From NCBI RefSeq assembly GCF_000784735.1, contig NZ_JSYG01000022.1, positions 124,001 through 188,000 of the forward strand: a stretch of 64,000 nucleotides of DNA, in the 5' to 3' direction. The translations under genes were made by a program, and so were the position numbers. Below, piece by piece: positions 45,165 to 54,743 of the stretch. The stretch is from Dickeya undicola. GTDB taxonomy: Bacteria; Pseudomonadota; Gammaproteobacteria; Enterobacterales; Enterobacteriaceae. Numbering within the stretch: the stretch's first letter is position 1; every line of letters starts with the position of its first letter. The notes beneath the pieces are model-generated. The model was not told where the DNA came from and ran no database searches. It saw only the letters and a program-made list of their open reading frames with translations.

Positions 45165-45445
45165 AGTTCCCCCTGGGCGGCTTGCGCTTTCAGCACCGCC
45201 ATACGTTGACTGGCCTCATCATTGCTGATGAACTGGACCTCACCGGCATCGTAACGGGCGAAGGCTTCCTGAATTTTCGCTTCCAACCATTCATCACCGG
45301 TATGGCGCTGGTACTGTCGCTCTTCCTCGGCCAGTTCTTCCGCACGCTGGCGCATCAGTTCGGTAAGACTGACCTGCTGACGCTCAGCAGCCTTCATAGC
45401 CAGACGTTTGGTTTCCTCGTCAATTCTGAAGTGTATTGTCCCCAT
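45161..45445 (-). CDS. RelB/DinJ-type antitoxin
   Basis: 94 residues. A ribbon-helix-helix N-terminus (IHFRIDEETKRLAMKAAERQ) and a charged C-terminal toxin-wrapping tail (EVQFISNDEASQRMAVLKAQ). Precedes and overlaps the toxin gene, the standard order. Confidence 0.88.
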   Translation of the reverse strand: MGTIHFRIDEETKRLAMKAAERQQVSLTELMRQRAEELAEEERQYQRHTGDEWLEAKIQEAFARYDAGEVQFISNDEASQRMAVLKAQAAQGEL

Positions 45446-45902
45446 GACCGCCTCCGATAGATTGCATGTGTTGTCACTTGTGGTGTCATTTTATCCAATC
45501 TCGTCAGTTTTTGCTGCTTTTTTGAAGGGGAGAATCTGCTTACCGTGTAACGCTGTTCTCAGGATACAGTGGCGGTTCTGTTGTAGAAGCTAGCATCTAA
45601 CATAATGTATATTAGCTCAGACCTGAACTGGCACTGTTTAATGCGCAGAACTAAACTTAAGCTGACAGGCAGCTTTGTGCCAGAAGCGGAATTGGCTAGC
45701 ATTAGCTTGTTCACTGACGGGCCGCACAAGTCACCTGTATAAATTTAGTAGGCCTCAAACTAATGATTTAGTGAAAATTTTTTGAAATATAAATGCATGA
45801 GAGTTAGGTTGGTATGAGTTAACATCATGAAAGCAGGTAAAAAATGTCCTATTTGTCGACATATGCCTTGCGAGATGCATTATTGGAAATGAAAGGTTGG
45901 CA
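45446..45902. other. 457-base AT-rich gap
   Basis: Holds the antitoxin promoter at its left end and a possible 21-residue Cys-rich frame at 45827-45892 listed separately. Nothing else was recognised. Confidence 0.4.
45827..45892 (+). CDS. possible 21-residue Cys-rich peptide upstream of DUF2971
   Basis: MKAGKKCPICRHMPCEMHYW plus a final Lys: CPIC then H, C and H at short spacing, like a minimal zinc knuckle. It ends ten bases before the DUF2971 ATG and could be a leader peptide. No family known. Confidence 0.25.
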   Translation: MKAGKKCPICRHMPCEMHYWK

Positions 45903-46781
45903 ATGAGAATAAAACCATCATCTTTTTTTAAATTTGTGGCATTTGAACGAAAAGATATTTTGAAAAATGGGCGAATTAGATTTTCACCAATTGGTCAATT
46001 TAATGATCCGTTTGAGCTAGAGCCAGTAATTACCCCTCTATCTCGTACCTTTTTGGAATTCATCTCACGTCTTTCGGAAGAAGAGATTGATAATATTAAG
46101 TATTCTGAGGAGGATATGGTTTTTGCATCAGAAAGAGAACGTCGGTTAGATGAGTATCAAAAGATATATAAAGAAAAAATAAGTCGTTATGGTGTCCTTA
46201 GTTTGACTTCAAATGATAATATAAATCCATTCCTGTCAGTTTCGGTTCCGGAAAAAAAAGATCCAAGAACAAATATATTAATGTGGTCTCATTATGCAAA
46301 ATCTCATAGTGGGTTTGTTATCGAGTTTGATGCGGAATTTATACCCAGCTTAGAAATTGTAAAGGTAGAGTATAGTAACAATAGAGATTATTTAACTTTT
46401 GAAGATATTGATGATAGTAACTTTCAAAGGATCTTCTACAGAAAATCTAAGGAATGGGGGTATGAGCAAGAGTACAGAGCAGTATTACCATTGAGCGAGG
46501 CATCAAAGGTAATAGATGAGAAAATTCATTTGTTCGACTTTAATAAAAAAAACATTCGATCAATAACGTTTGGCTGCATGATGGATGAGGAAAAAAAGCA
46601 AGAGATCATAGACTTAATAGAATGTGATGATGAGTTTGGGGTGGTCGATTTCAATCATGCTTTATTAAATGATGAAGATTTTTGCCTGCAGTTTTATGAT
46701 ACTTCCGGCAGTTGGACCAATCATCCTTCACCATTCGGTTTTAAAATAGTTAGAACTATACCTCAGCAGAAGAAACTATAA
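45903..46781 (+). CDS. DUF2971 domain protein
   Basis: 292 residues from the ATG at 45903 (AAAGG upstream). DUF2971 signature: early RIRFSPIGQFNDPFE, NILMWSHYAKSHSGFVIEFD, SKEWGYEQEYRAVLP and IRSITFGCMM. Strongly AT-rich compared with the trb genes, so separately acquired. DUF2971 genes are scattered in mobile and defence regions; molecular function unknown. Confidence 0.85.
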   Translation: MRIKPSSFFKFVAFERKDILKNGRIRFSPIGQFNDPFELEPVITPLSRTFLEFISRLSEEEIDNIKYSEEDMVFASERERRLDEYQKIYKEKISRYGVLSLTSNDNINPFLSVSVPEKKDPRTNILMWSHYAKSHSGFVIEFDAEFIPSLEIVKVEYSNNRDYLTFEDIDDSNFQRIFYRKSKEWGYEQEYRAVLPLSEASKVIDEKIHLFDFNKKNIRSITFGCMMDEEKKQEIIDLIECDDEFGVVDFNHALLNDEDFCLQFYDTSGSWTNHPSPFGFKIVRTIPQQKKL

Positions 46782-46988
46782 CAAGGATGTTTATTATCCA
46801 AGGATTTTTTATCGTAATAATATTTAGTCGTAATAGGTTAAATGAAGATATCTTATCGATATGTCACTGTCAGCATACCTCTTCTCTAAATAGTTTCGCC
46901 AAATAGTAGATCACTTGAAGGGAACTCAGTCCGAGTTGAGCGATCTGATCAATCGCCAAACATCACAAATCACCAACCGGACTGAGCG

Positions 46989-47252
46989 ATGCCGATCATA
47001 GCAGCAATCCCTGATGAAGAACGACAACTGATGTGCAAAGAAGCCCAACAAACACGCGATAAAAATTATGCCAGACGACTCATTGCCATGTTGATGTTGC
47101 ATCGGGGAATTACCGTCACCGAGGTTGCCAGATTGCTCTGTGCTGCGCGTTCATCCGTCGGAAGATGGATAAACTGGTTTACTTTACAGGGTGTTGAAGG
47201 ACTCAAGAGCCTCAGGCCCGGTCGTGCTCCTTGCTGGCCGGTCACGCCCTGA
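46989..47252 (+). pseudogene. truncated IS630-family transposase
   Basis: The N-terminal 80 residues of an IS630-type transposase are intact (KNYARRLIAMLMLHRGITVT and CAARSSVGRWINWFTLQGVE with its HTH) and then break off at GRAPCWPVTP. The DDE catalytic part is missing. A short stretch before the ATG may contain the IS left end. Confidence 0.8.
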
Positions 47253-47286
47253 GACATTCGACAAGGTTTTTATTCTTTCAGCAAAG

Positions 47287-47308
47287 ACTCGCCTCAACGA
47301 GTTTTTTT
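47287..47308 (+). terminator. hairpin with T-run after the IS630 fragment
   Basis: ACTCG and CGAGT around CCTCAA, followed by seven T on the plus strand. Confidence 0.55.
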
Positions 47309-47391
47309 GTATTTCTTTATCGTTGGGTAGATCAAGGCTGCTTAGTGAGCCGATGGTATTGGTGCTGCAGATATAGAGGGAGTACATCTAT

Positions 47392-47691
47392 TTAATCAGA
47401 TGTTATTGTTGGCCAACCTTGTACTATTTTTCCACCGTGAGCACATCCATCGCCCATTCTTACAACTGGCTTGCCTTCAATAGTAAAGAGAGATGACCCC
47501 GAAACCAGTCCATCCTGCATGCCTACCCCAGTACACAACGCTTTTCCCCCGACAACGGCAACGGGGGTTCCATTGATAGTGACAACTGACTGTCCTGCAT
47601 CAATAATTGGCCCACCTACATGCGGTACTGGGCCGGGCTCGACTTTTGGACAGACATGCATGTGACCGAGTATTGCGACGGGTTTTCCCAT
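47392..47691 (-). CDS. PAAR-domain spike tip protein
   Basis: 99 residues composed almost entirely of the PAAR repeat: GKPVAILGHMHVCPKVEPGP, then GGPIIDAGQSVVTINGTPVA and CAHGGKIVQGWPTI. It caps VgrG and delivers effectors through the type VI secretion system. TAGGAG precedes the ATG. Last gene of the hcp-vgrG cassette, 11 bases after the ATP-grasp gene. No toxin domain is fused. Confidence 0.92.
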   Translation of the reverse strand: MGKPVAILGHMHVCPKVEPGPVPHVGGPIIDAGQSVVTINGTPVAVVGGKALCTGVGMQDGLVSGSSLFTIEGKPVVRMGDGCAHGGKIVQGWPTITSD

Positions 47692-47702
47692 GGGTATTTC
47701 TC

Positions 47703-48467
47703 CTATAGTAGATAAGGCCTTCTGCGCTTTTCTGCCGACGCATCCGCCTGACTAAGATTCACTCTTATGCGGCCATTAAAATCCCCGCCATTCAGCCAGG
47801 AAAACAGGCAGGCATCAGTACGCTGAATAAACGGATTAAGTTCGATCAACATTGTGTCGTATTGTCCGTTCTGATGGGTAATTGCGATATCTGCAACAAC
47901 ACTATCCATATGTAGTAACGGTATCAATTTTCGCAGAAACTGAATGATTTGTTGGCGTATTTCATCGGCATGTTCGGTTAAGAAAGGAAAATATTCCAAG
48001 CAATGATATTGGGATACACCGACGACGTTACCATCCTTAATAAAGCATCTGAATTCGCCCCATCGTGGAATATCATGCCATCCCCGCAAAAATAGCCAGG
48101 CTGGCGTTGATGATTGCAGACAATCCCAAAGATAGGATGCCACTCGATGACTGGAAACAGACAATTGCCTGATCACGTCATCCACGTTGTTGGTCCGCGG
48201 AATGGTTGCCTCATGATAACTGACTCCACCAAATCTCACGAAAACCGGCGTAGTAAATTTCGACAATATATACTCAATATCATCGCGTAATTGTTCAGAA
48301 AATGGTGGTTTTTCCAGTAATCGTTTCGCATCCATGAACTCGCTAGTACAAGCACCGATCGCTATAACGTCCCGTTCATGAAGCTCAATGCCTTCGCTCT
48401 GGAAAGAAAGCGTCAAAAGCGTTTCCGGCCAGTTTTCGATAAAAGTCTGTTTGTGCTCAGTGTACAT
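47703..48467 (-). CDS. Cdc123 (D123)-like ATP-grasp protein
   Basis: 254 residues. The C-terminal half has the D123 pattern: RWGEFRCFIKDGNVVGVSQY with a following YFP, DSVVADIAI, and MLIELNPFIQRTDACLFSWL. Cdc123 in eukaryotes is an ATP-grasp assembly factor for eIF2. Bacterial homologues occur next to toxin loci with unknown role. Here it lies between the immunity gene and PAAR in a type VI cassette, so it may modify or protect against the effector. Inference only. Confidence 0.7.
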   Translation of the reverse strand: MYTEHKQTFIENWPETLLTLSFQSEGIELHERDVIAIGACTSEFMDAKRLLEKPPFSEQLRDDIEYILSKFTTPVFVRFGGVSYHEATIPRTNNVDDVIRQLSVSSHRVASYLWDCLQSSTPAWLFLRGWHDIPRWGEFRCFIKDGNVVGVSQYHCLEYFPFLTEHADEIRQQIIQFLRKLIPLLHMDSVVADIAITHQNGQYDTMLIELNPFIQRTDACLFSWLNGGDFNGRIRVNLSQADASAEKRRRPYLL

Positions 48468-48515
48468 ACCAGATAAGCCTTGACGTTATAATGTTATTGC
48501 GCCTGTGTACCAAAA

Positions 48516-49040
48516 TTACAACTTATCTTCTGACGTTGGTGTGTGTAAAAAATCTTTTAATGAATGAGCGACTAAACCTAGCCCATCTCCAACAACTAAG
48601 TTGTCCTGATAATATCTCCAATGAAAGACATGTTGATATGTCAGGGAGTTTTCTCTTATATCATAGACAAGGTAAGCATCAGCGATATCATCGTAATCGC
48701 AACCAATAACAATCAAGCCATTGGATAAAAGAGTCCGGTTTTCATATATTGACTCTTGTAATAATTTTGTAGAATCGATCACATCCTCAGTCGGGAAAAG
48801 TACTGACATTAATACCTGAATGGTTTTTCCATTGTATTTTGCCAGGAAGTAACCACAATCCTCCTGCGGCCAAGATGTTTGATCGCCGACAAGAATGAGA
48901 TAATCTTTATATTCATCAGGTAGTTTGACGGATAAATTCTGTTCAACCTTATTTATAACATCGTGAATTTTTTGAACATCGACTGTAATGCCAGGCTCAT
49001 TGTTTTCCCATTTAATTAAATCTTGTTTTTCAATGCTCAT
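48516..49040 (-). CDS. SUKH (SMI1/KNR4) family immunity protein
   Basis: 174 residues. VEQNLSVKLPDEYKDYLILV with GCGYFL-like region and, later, GLIVIGCDYDDIADAYLVYD and LVAHSLKDFLH form the SUKH fold. Its ATG follows the toxin stop directly (TAAATG), so the two are coupled. Expected to bind and block the WHH nuclease. Confidence 0.85.
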   Translation of the reverse strand: MSIEKQDLIKWENNEPGITVDVQKIHDVINKVEQNLSVKLPDEYKDYLILVGDQTSWPQEDCGYFLAKYNGKTIQVLMSVLFPTEDVIDSTKLLQESIYENRTLLSNGLIVIGCDYDDIADAYLVYDIRENSLTYQHVFHWRYYQDNLVVGDGLGLVAHSLKDFLHTPTSEDKL

Positions 49041-50009
49041 TTAAAAATCCTCGCTACGCCACATAGAATCCCCCCCTGCATGAGGAGTGCCTCCATTTGC
49101 CCTACCTAATTCTTTATCATCAAATGCAGTATGAACTTTTTTGTCAACCAACGTCATGGTAACGCCATCTGGTTCGTGATGCCATGTACCAACACGTTCG
49201 TATTCCATATTAAATTTTTCGCCGTATTTTTCGCCGTATGCAGATCTGGACGCAGCAAAATCACGCGTTCTTACACCACTCATGTCTATTTCTACCTGAT
49301 AGGGTTTTCCTCCATCACCGATGGGTTTGCCATCTTTTAATGGTGGGAAACCTGAAAAATCGGGGTGCCCATCTTTGAAAGGCACACCTTCTTTACCGTG
49401 ACGCTGAACTGCTTCATAGAGGCTTTTGTTTTTCTCTGGATCGGGCTTGTACATACCCGTACCGGGTGGGCAGGGTTTACCGTCAGGTCCCACCCAACTC
49501 CCTTTTTCGGAGGAGGGGAGGCGTCCTGGATCCATTGATTTATCTTTCTCAAATTTTTCTTTGGCCAGTTTTTTACATTCTTCTGTTGTGCATTTCCCCA
49601 GCTCTTTATCCAGTTTTTCCTGCTTTCTTTTTGCTATTAGCTCTTTCCAGTATTTCTTGGCGTTTTCCCGTGTTGTCGCAAATACCTTCGTATTTAGTGC
49701 CGCTTTGGCTTTCGACAGCGCAGCGGTGACTTTTTCCACTTTTGCCGCGATTTTTCCAGCTTTAGCTCCATCACCCAGTATCGGGATAAACCCTAAAGCA
49801 TCAAGAGCGGCTCCGCCCCAGTCACCTTTAAATAATGAACGTCCTAACGATACGACATCCGCTGCCGTACCAAACGGCGGTGGCGCAGCACCTGCCGCTG
49901 CCAGACCGCTATCCACGATCAGGTCGTTATATTGTGACTCCATATCCATCACTTTTTTGCGATCGGCTTCGATCTCCGGGCTTTCGCTTCGCGATCTGAT
50001 ATTCGCCAT
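49041..50009 (-). CDS. type VI effector with WHH/HNH nuclease domain
   Basis: 322 residues, ATG preceded by AAAGGAG. N-terminal hydrophobic helices (LIVDSGLAAAGAAPPPFGTA and GGAALDALGFIPILGDGAKA) typical of polymorphic toxin pre-domains, a Lys-rich coiled region, then an HNH/EndoVII-superfamily nuclease: YERVGTWHHEPDGVTMTLVD and a late GGTPHAGG. It likely degrades DNA in target cells. No PAAR or Rhs fusion, so loading must use the DUF4123 chaperone and PAAR encoded alongside. Confidence 0.87.
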   Translation of the reverse strand: MANIRSRSESPEIEADRKKVMDMESQYNDLIVDSGLAAAGAAPPPFGTAADVVSLGRSLFKGDWGGAALDALGFIPILGDGAKAGKIAAKVEKVTAALSKAKAALNTKVFATTRENAKKYWKELIAKRKQEKLDKELGKCTTEECKKLAKEKFEKDKSMDPGRLPSSEKGSWVGPDGKPCPPGTGMYKPDPEKNKSLYEAVQRHGKEGVPFKDGHPDFSGFPPLKDGKPIGDGGKPYQVEIDMSGVRTRDFAASRSAYGEKYGEKFNMEYERVGTWHHEPDGVTMTLVDKKVHTAFDDKELGRANGGTPHAGGDSMWRSEDF

Positions 50010-50037
50010 GGCTTTCTCCTTTGATGGTCTAACCGGT

Positions 50038-50424
50038 TCACTCCGGAAACCAGTAATTCGGATGACTCTTCATAACGGCATCTGCACCTTGATCTTCGCT
50101 GACGTCGGTGAAGAGTGCCTCCAGCCGCTCATCTTCACTCCGCGCTGTATCCGTAAGGATTTGCTTAAAGCCATCAAATTCAAAGAAGTTCGATCCGATA
50201 CCCCACATGAAATACAGGAATTTCGCCTGGTTAGTCGGCTTGTGAATATTGAATTTTTTAGCGATTTCCCTGCCATTCAGCGTCATCGTATACAGCGTTT
50301 CCGGCGTATGCCCTTGCTTGTGTTCCGGCAGCGATGCTTCCATCACCTCGTCGACAAACCATCGGGAGAAGTCTTTATCGCTCATCAAATGCGATTCCAT
50401 TTGCAGGTCGTCAAAGTGCCACAT
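50038..50424 (-). CDS. unrecognised protein of the type VI cassette
   Basis: 128 residues from the ATG at 50424, preceded by AAGGAGAG. Soluble, mixed alpha/beta, with NGREIAKKFNIHKPTNQAKF and ending in SHPNYWFPE. No family recognised. It lies between the DUF4123 chaperone gene (14-base overlap) and the effector gene (28-base gap), so an accessory or chaperone role is plausible. Confidence 0.75.
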   Translation of the reverse strand: MWHFDDLQMESHLMSDKDFSRWFVDEVMEASLPEHKQGHTPETLYTMTLNGREIAKKFNIHKPTNQAKFLYFMWGIGSNFFEFDGFKQILTDTARSEDERLEALFTDVSEDQGADAVMKSHPNYWFPE

Positions 50425-51022
50425 GCGTTGGGCTCTCCTTATGTGATGGTGTGACAGGCAAGACCAGTTGCGCCACATGCAATTTATTCGTGTCATGGGT
50501 GTAATACATCAATCGCTCTGGCTCATCCGTGGTTTCCGCATATACCGCATAAAGTGGGGCAAAGAATGCCGCCAACTGTTCCTGCGTCAGGCGTGGAATA
50601 AACTGGTTAAACGTCTTAGGCTGATAGAAACGGAAAAAGTAGGTTTTTCCACCATTAGTCACTTTGGTGAATTTTTTGAAATGCCTGACCAGTGGTATCA
50701 GTGACAAGGAGCTGCGCACGATGATTCCCCACTGCCGCATATAGCCGTCTGCCAGCCACCAGTCCAGCACATCGCTGTGCGCATCAACCTGCACTAGGTA
50801 AGGTGCGACATGGCCGAGATTATCCAGAACGGACACATCGAATAACGAGCGGTAGATCGGTGCAAAACCCTCCAGGCAGACAGCAATGTCTGGACTGGCT
50901 GCTGCATTCAGTAACAGATAGGTGTGTAACGTTTTTTCCTGGTCATCTTCATGGATCATTGCAGGCGTGAATACCGTTGTTTTCAGGCTATCACTCACCG
51001 CGTCATACGGATTTTCCAGCAT
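50411..51022 (-). CDS. DUF4123 effector chaperone
   Basis: 203 residues from the ATG at 51022 (GGGAGCTAACC upstream). DUF4123 pattern: VAPYLVQVDAHSDVLDWWLA, QWGIIVRSS and RHFKKFTKV with YFFRFYQPKTF. These adaptor proteins load specific effectors onto VgrG. It is placed directly after vgrG, as usual. Confidence 0.9.
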   Translation of the reverse strand: MLENPYDAVSDSLKTTVFTPAMIHEDDQEKTLHTYLLLNAAASPDIAVCLEGFAPIYRSLFDVSVLDNLGHVAPYLVQVDAHSDVLDWWLADGYMRQWGIIVRSSLSLIPLVRHFKKFTKVTNGGKTYFFRFYQPKTFNQFIPRLTQEQLAAFFAPLYAVYAETTDEPERLMYYTHDTNKLHVAQLVLPVTPSHKESPTHVAL

Positions 51023-51036
51023 GGTTAGCTCCCTGC

Positions 51037-53346
51037 TTATTTCTTTTTGTACGGGCATTCTTCCGAGAATGGTTTATCACTGCTCAGTGCTGCGGCTTGT
51101 TCTGCCGCTCCACCGGACATATCAATTGATGAGGCTTTCATCTTGATTGTCTTCGCCTTGATGGTGATACCGCTGTCATCAATAGTGATCGAACCCCCTG
51201 GACCACCGATGACGACTTTCTCTTTGGCATACAGCGTATGTTTCAATGTCCGGGAGAAAATAGAGCCTTTGGTTTCGATGTCATATTTATCGCCAACCAA
51301 CAGTTTCAATACCTGACCGACGGACAGTGTCTGGGTGTGGCCCACCAGCGTATTTTTATAAAGCCCGACCTGTTCGGTACTGGCAATTCCTGTTGTATCC
51401 GAACGAAACTTTTCGACTACCGTATTAAAAATACCAGAGCCCGGCATCAGGCTGGAAAGTAGCCCGGCCAGAGATGTGCCTTTCGATACCATATCCACGC
51501 CAGCGTTGGACCTGAAGCCGCCTGCATCAGTAAATGATTTTCCTGCTGTCAATGACAGGGTTTCTGCGGCTGCACCGACTTTATTGATGTCATCCGCAAA
51601 CTGTTCCACACCCGGCTCACCAACCTTGGCCGATTCTTTCTTCATAAACTTGCCGCTATTGGATATCAGGCTGAACAATCCCCCTAACAGTCCGAGCCCT
51701 TGTCCTCCTACCGTCAGATTCATATTACCGCCGACACGGTGCTGGTGATGCTTACCGATTTCTGTACTTCGGTTTTCTCCAATGCTTTCCACCGCACTGG
51801 AATCCACCCGTGTCGTCATGTCGTGCAATATCTTCACTGACATATCCTTCTGGGCATGAATATGAATATTCTCCTGCCCTGACTCATCCTCAAAAGAGAG
51901 CTCGTTGTATCCGCTCCCACGGTGGGAGTCTGAGCGAATAACCGTTTTGGTTTTATGTTCCGGCAGGGTATACGGAGACGGGTTGGTGGCGTGAAAAGTG
52001 CGCCCGGTGACGATGGGCTGGTCCGGGTCGCCTTCCAGAAAGCTCACCACCACCTCATGACCGATGCGCGGAATGGCAATCAGGCCGTACTGGCCACCGG
52101 CCCAGCCCTGACTGACCCGCACCCAGCACGAACTCTGGTCGTCGCTGGCACCGTAGCGGTCCCACGGGAACTGCAGCTTCACCCGGCCAAACTCGTCGCA
52201 GTAAATCTCTTCGCCCGCCGGGCCGACCACGGTGGCAATCTGCGGGCCGTCCACCATCGGCTTGTACGGCATAGCCGCACGCCAGGTGGTGGTGGCCTTC
52301 ACCACCTCGAAACTGTTGCTGAGGGTGGTCGGCTCGCCGCCGCTCTCTTCCTCCAGCGCCTGCGGCTGCTGGCCACTGTGGGTCACCGCCACCACCTGCC
52401 AGGCCAGGTTGAATGCCGGGTTCGGGTGCTCGGTGAGGGTAAAGGTGCTGCCCGGCCTCAGTTCGGCGGCGTTGGATTCACCCGCCCCGGTCATCGCCCC
52501 GGCACGCAGCGCATCCAGCCGGTAGCCGGTAAACGCCTTGCCGCTCGGGTCCTGCTTGAAGCGGCCGGGGTAATCAAAGTGCTGGTAGGATTCGCGCTGG
52601 TGGTCCAGCTCGCTGCTCATCCTGTTATGCAGCAGCCCGTAGGCCGGGGTCTTGAAGCTGTAATCCTTCAGCGCCACCTCAGCGGTACTGACTGCTTCGG
52701 CATAACGGAAACGGCGCACATACGCCCCTTCGCTCAGCCCCTGCGTGGCGAGATTGAAGAACAGCTCCGGGCCTTTGGTCAGCGCACCGGCGTCATCGGC
52801 AAACACCACCCGGTGCTTGCCGGCTTCGAATTCGTGGAAGTAGAACAGCCCTTCTTCTGCTGCCAGCCGGTTGATGAACGCCAGGTCGCTTTCGCGGTAC
52901 TGCACGCAGTACTCGCGCACCGCGTGGTCGTGGCGCAGGGCAAAGGCAAAATCGCTGATACCGGCTTCCTGCAACAGTTCGGTGATGATCTCATCCGGTT
53001 TTTTGGTCTGGAAGATGCGGGCGTTGGTGCGCAGACCGAGCCGCCACAGCGCCGGGCGTACCTCGGCCTGGTAGCGGGTGCGGCGAAAACCGGTGTCGCC
53101 CTGGGCAAAGCGGCTGACGATACCGCTGACCCGGCGCTGCAGTTCGCCTTCGTACCACACCAGCAGCTCGCACGGCTGGTCCAGCACCGCGCCAAAGTCG
53201 ATATCCGCCTGACTGCTGGCAAGGCTCAGCGACAGCGCAAACGGCTGGTTCAGCGCCTCGCTCAGCTCAAAATCCACCACCGCGAAGGTGGTGTCCGCCA
53301 ATGCGCCGATTTTCACGGTAAACTGCAATCCTGTACTGTTGGCCAC
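51037..53346 (-). CDS. vgrG: type VI spike protein VgrG
   Basis: 769 residues from a GTG at 53346, chosen because AAAGGAGG lies seven bases upstream; an ATG at 53373 lies before that site. The gp27-like part ([20 protein letters not shown]) and gp5-like OB/needle part ([40 protein letters not shown]) are complete. The C-terminal beta-helix region continues to a [18 protein letters not shown] repeat without a toxin domain. Spike of the T6SS; structural T6SS genes are not in this window. Confidence 0.95.
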   Translation of the reverse strand: MANSTGLQFTVKIGALADTTFAVVDFELSEALNQPFALSLSLASSQADIDFGAVLDQPCELLVWYEGELQRRVSGIVSRFAQGDTGFRRTRYQAEVRPALWRLGLRTNARIFQTKKPDEIITELLQEAGISDFAFALRHDHAVREYCVQYRESDLAFINRLAAEEGLFYFHEFEAGKHRVVFADDAGALTKGPELFFNLATQGLSEGAYVRRFRYAEAVSTAEVALKDYSFKTPAYGLLHNRMSSELDHQRESYQHFDYPGRFKQDPSGKAFTGYRLDALRAGAMTGAGESNAAELRPGSTFTLTEHPNPAFNLAWQVVAVTHSGQQPQALEEESGGEPTTLSNSFEVVKATTTWRAAMPYKPMVDGPQIATVVGPAGEEIYCDEFGRVKLQFPWDRYGASDDQSSCWVRVSQGWAGGQYGLIAIPRIGHEVVVSFLEGDPDQPIVTGRTFHATNPSPYTLPEHKTKTVIRSDSHRGSGYNELSFEDESGQENIHIHAQKDMSVKILHDMTTRVDSSAVESIGENRSTEIGKHHQHRVGGNMNLTVGGQGLGLLGGLFSLISNSGKFMKKESAKVGEPGVEQFADDINKVGAAAETLSLTAGKSFTDAGGFRSNAGVDMVSKGTSLAGLLSSLMPGSGIFNTVVEKFRSDTTGIASTEQVGLYKNTLVGHTQTLSVGQVLKLLVGDKYDIETKGSIFSRTLKHTLYAKEKVVIGGPGGSITIDDSGITIKAKTIKMKASSIDMSGGAAEQAAALSSDKPFSEECPYKKK

Positions 53347-53475
53347 CCTGTTTCCTCCTTTCCCCGGCTCCATAGCTACCGCACACCCGGTCTGTGCCGA
53401 GTGTCAGTGCACTATCACAATGAATGCGCCTGCACTCAGCGATAGGCACACCATCGCTCAGCACAGACAAAAACA

Positions 53476-53501
53476 GAAAAACCCGGACCGGGGTCCGGGT
53501 T
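53476..53501 (-). terminator. terminator downstream of hcp
   Basis: Arms AACCCGGACC and GGTCCGGGTT around two bases, followed on the minus strand by TTTCTGTTTT. It separates hcp from vgrG and would let hcp be made in excess. Confidence 0.88.
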
Positions 53502-53509
53502 GATGGCAA

Positions 53510-54028
53510 TTACGCTTCGATCGGCGCGCGCCAGTCGTCAGAGCCGGAAGTCCCGGCCACGGTGTGTTCCCAGTCGATCTTGCGGTACGCCAGCGACACT
53601 TCGATCAGCTGGGTGTAATCCTGCTTGGACGGGTCCTGGCAATGCGGCATCTGGTTGTTGATGTCGACAATGGTGGCGTCGGTCAGTTTGGTGGTGAAGA
53701 AGTGCTCCTGCTTGCCTTCGACAGAGGTGCGGTACCACTTCAGGGTCACGGTCGGCAGCATTTCGCCGGAGGCCAGCGCGTTATACAGCAGCGGGACGGC
53801 TTTGTTCAGCGCGACGGTGAACTTGAACGGCTTGTGTACGCGCTGACCGGCAGGCTGGCCGGACTGCGGGTCGGTCGGGACGGTGACGATGTGTTTGAAT
53901 TCCTGCACCAGCATCTCGTCTTCGTGACCCTGCACGTAGATGTTACCGACGGAGTCGGAAGTAAAGGCACCGGCGGTGATATTGCCCTGAGTTTTACCTT
54001 CGATGCTGATATAACATGGGGTTGGCAT
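53510..54028 (-). CDS. hcp: type VI tube protein Hcp
   Basis: 172 residues from the ATG at 54028 (AAGGAGCAAGACT upstream). Hcp1 family: MPTPCYISIEGKTQGNITAG, PFKFTVALNKAVPLLYNALA and VEGKQEHFFTTKLTDATIVD. Tube subunit of the T6SS. A strong terminator follows. The long upstream region carries two near-identical 19-base repeats. Confidence 0.96.
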   Translation of the reverse strand: MPTPCYISIEGKTQGNITAGAFTSDSVGNIYVQGHEDEMLVQEFKHIVTVPTDPQSGQPAGQRVHKPFKFTVALNKAVPLLYNALASGEMLPTVTLKWYRTSVEGKQEHFFTTKLTDATIVDINNQMPHCQDPSKQDYTQLIEVSLAYRKIDWEHTVAGTSGSDDWRAPIEA

Positions 54029-54743
54029 AGTCTTGCTCCTTGTTGTTGAACGATTAGATGTGACTTCACTGTTCATAAAGCAATGACTATGCCAACTTTT
54101 ATTGCATTGTTTTTAAAGGGAAAAATAATATCGTCATTTTCCCTAAGTCAAATTTGAGCAAAAAATTGCGCAGACCTCCCGAAAAAACGGCATCCATTGC
54201 GCAAACAGGGATTTATGCTGGAAAGTGAGCAAGAAGTTGCGCAGATTTTGTATTTATTCTGTTGGTGGTTGTTTTGTGAGCGTTAGATGCCTATTTTTAT
54301 GTGACAACTATCACGTAATGTGTTCTGTGCGACCGCGGCGCTCTGACGGAGGGATAGGCTTGGGGCGAGGCAGGCAGGATGAAAAGTGAACTACAGACCA
54401 ATGGTCCCCAATGCTGCGGCAGGGTGTTAACCACACCCGAGATTTTCAACTGCCATGGCGAAATCATGGCGCGAAATGCTCGTAACGGTGAGGCGGTAAA
54501 ATTGCAGACGTGAAAAATGAAACTGCGTGGTATCTTTCTGAAAACCGTCCATGACCTAAATTCGGCAATCCGCTATAATGAAATCTGATTGACAATTAGC
54601 CTGAAAACGTCGACGCCCCGCAAATTGCTCCATCTTCCGCGTCAGCCAAAGATGTATGCGTTTGACGGTAAAAGCGACGGTATCGGCCCCAGATCAATCA
54701 CCATCAAACCCTTTAAACATGCGGGTTGCGAAGTCTGTTGATA
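54029..54743. other. 715-base non-coding region between hcp and attR
   Basis: Holds the hcp promoter. GAGCAAAAAATTGCGCAGA at 54156-54174 and GAGCAAGAAGTTGCGCAGA at 54227-54245 are direct repeats 71 bases apart. The rest, up to attR, shows no gene; GACGGTAAAAG at 54664 is an arm-type-like site. Confidence 0.5.

Noticed and set aside
51955..53445. 496-residue plus-strand frame opposite vgrG
   Set aside because: Antisense shadow of a GC-rich vgrG; no ribosome site and no recognisable fold.
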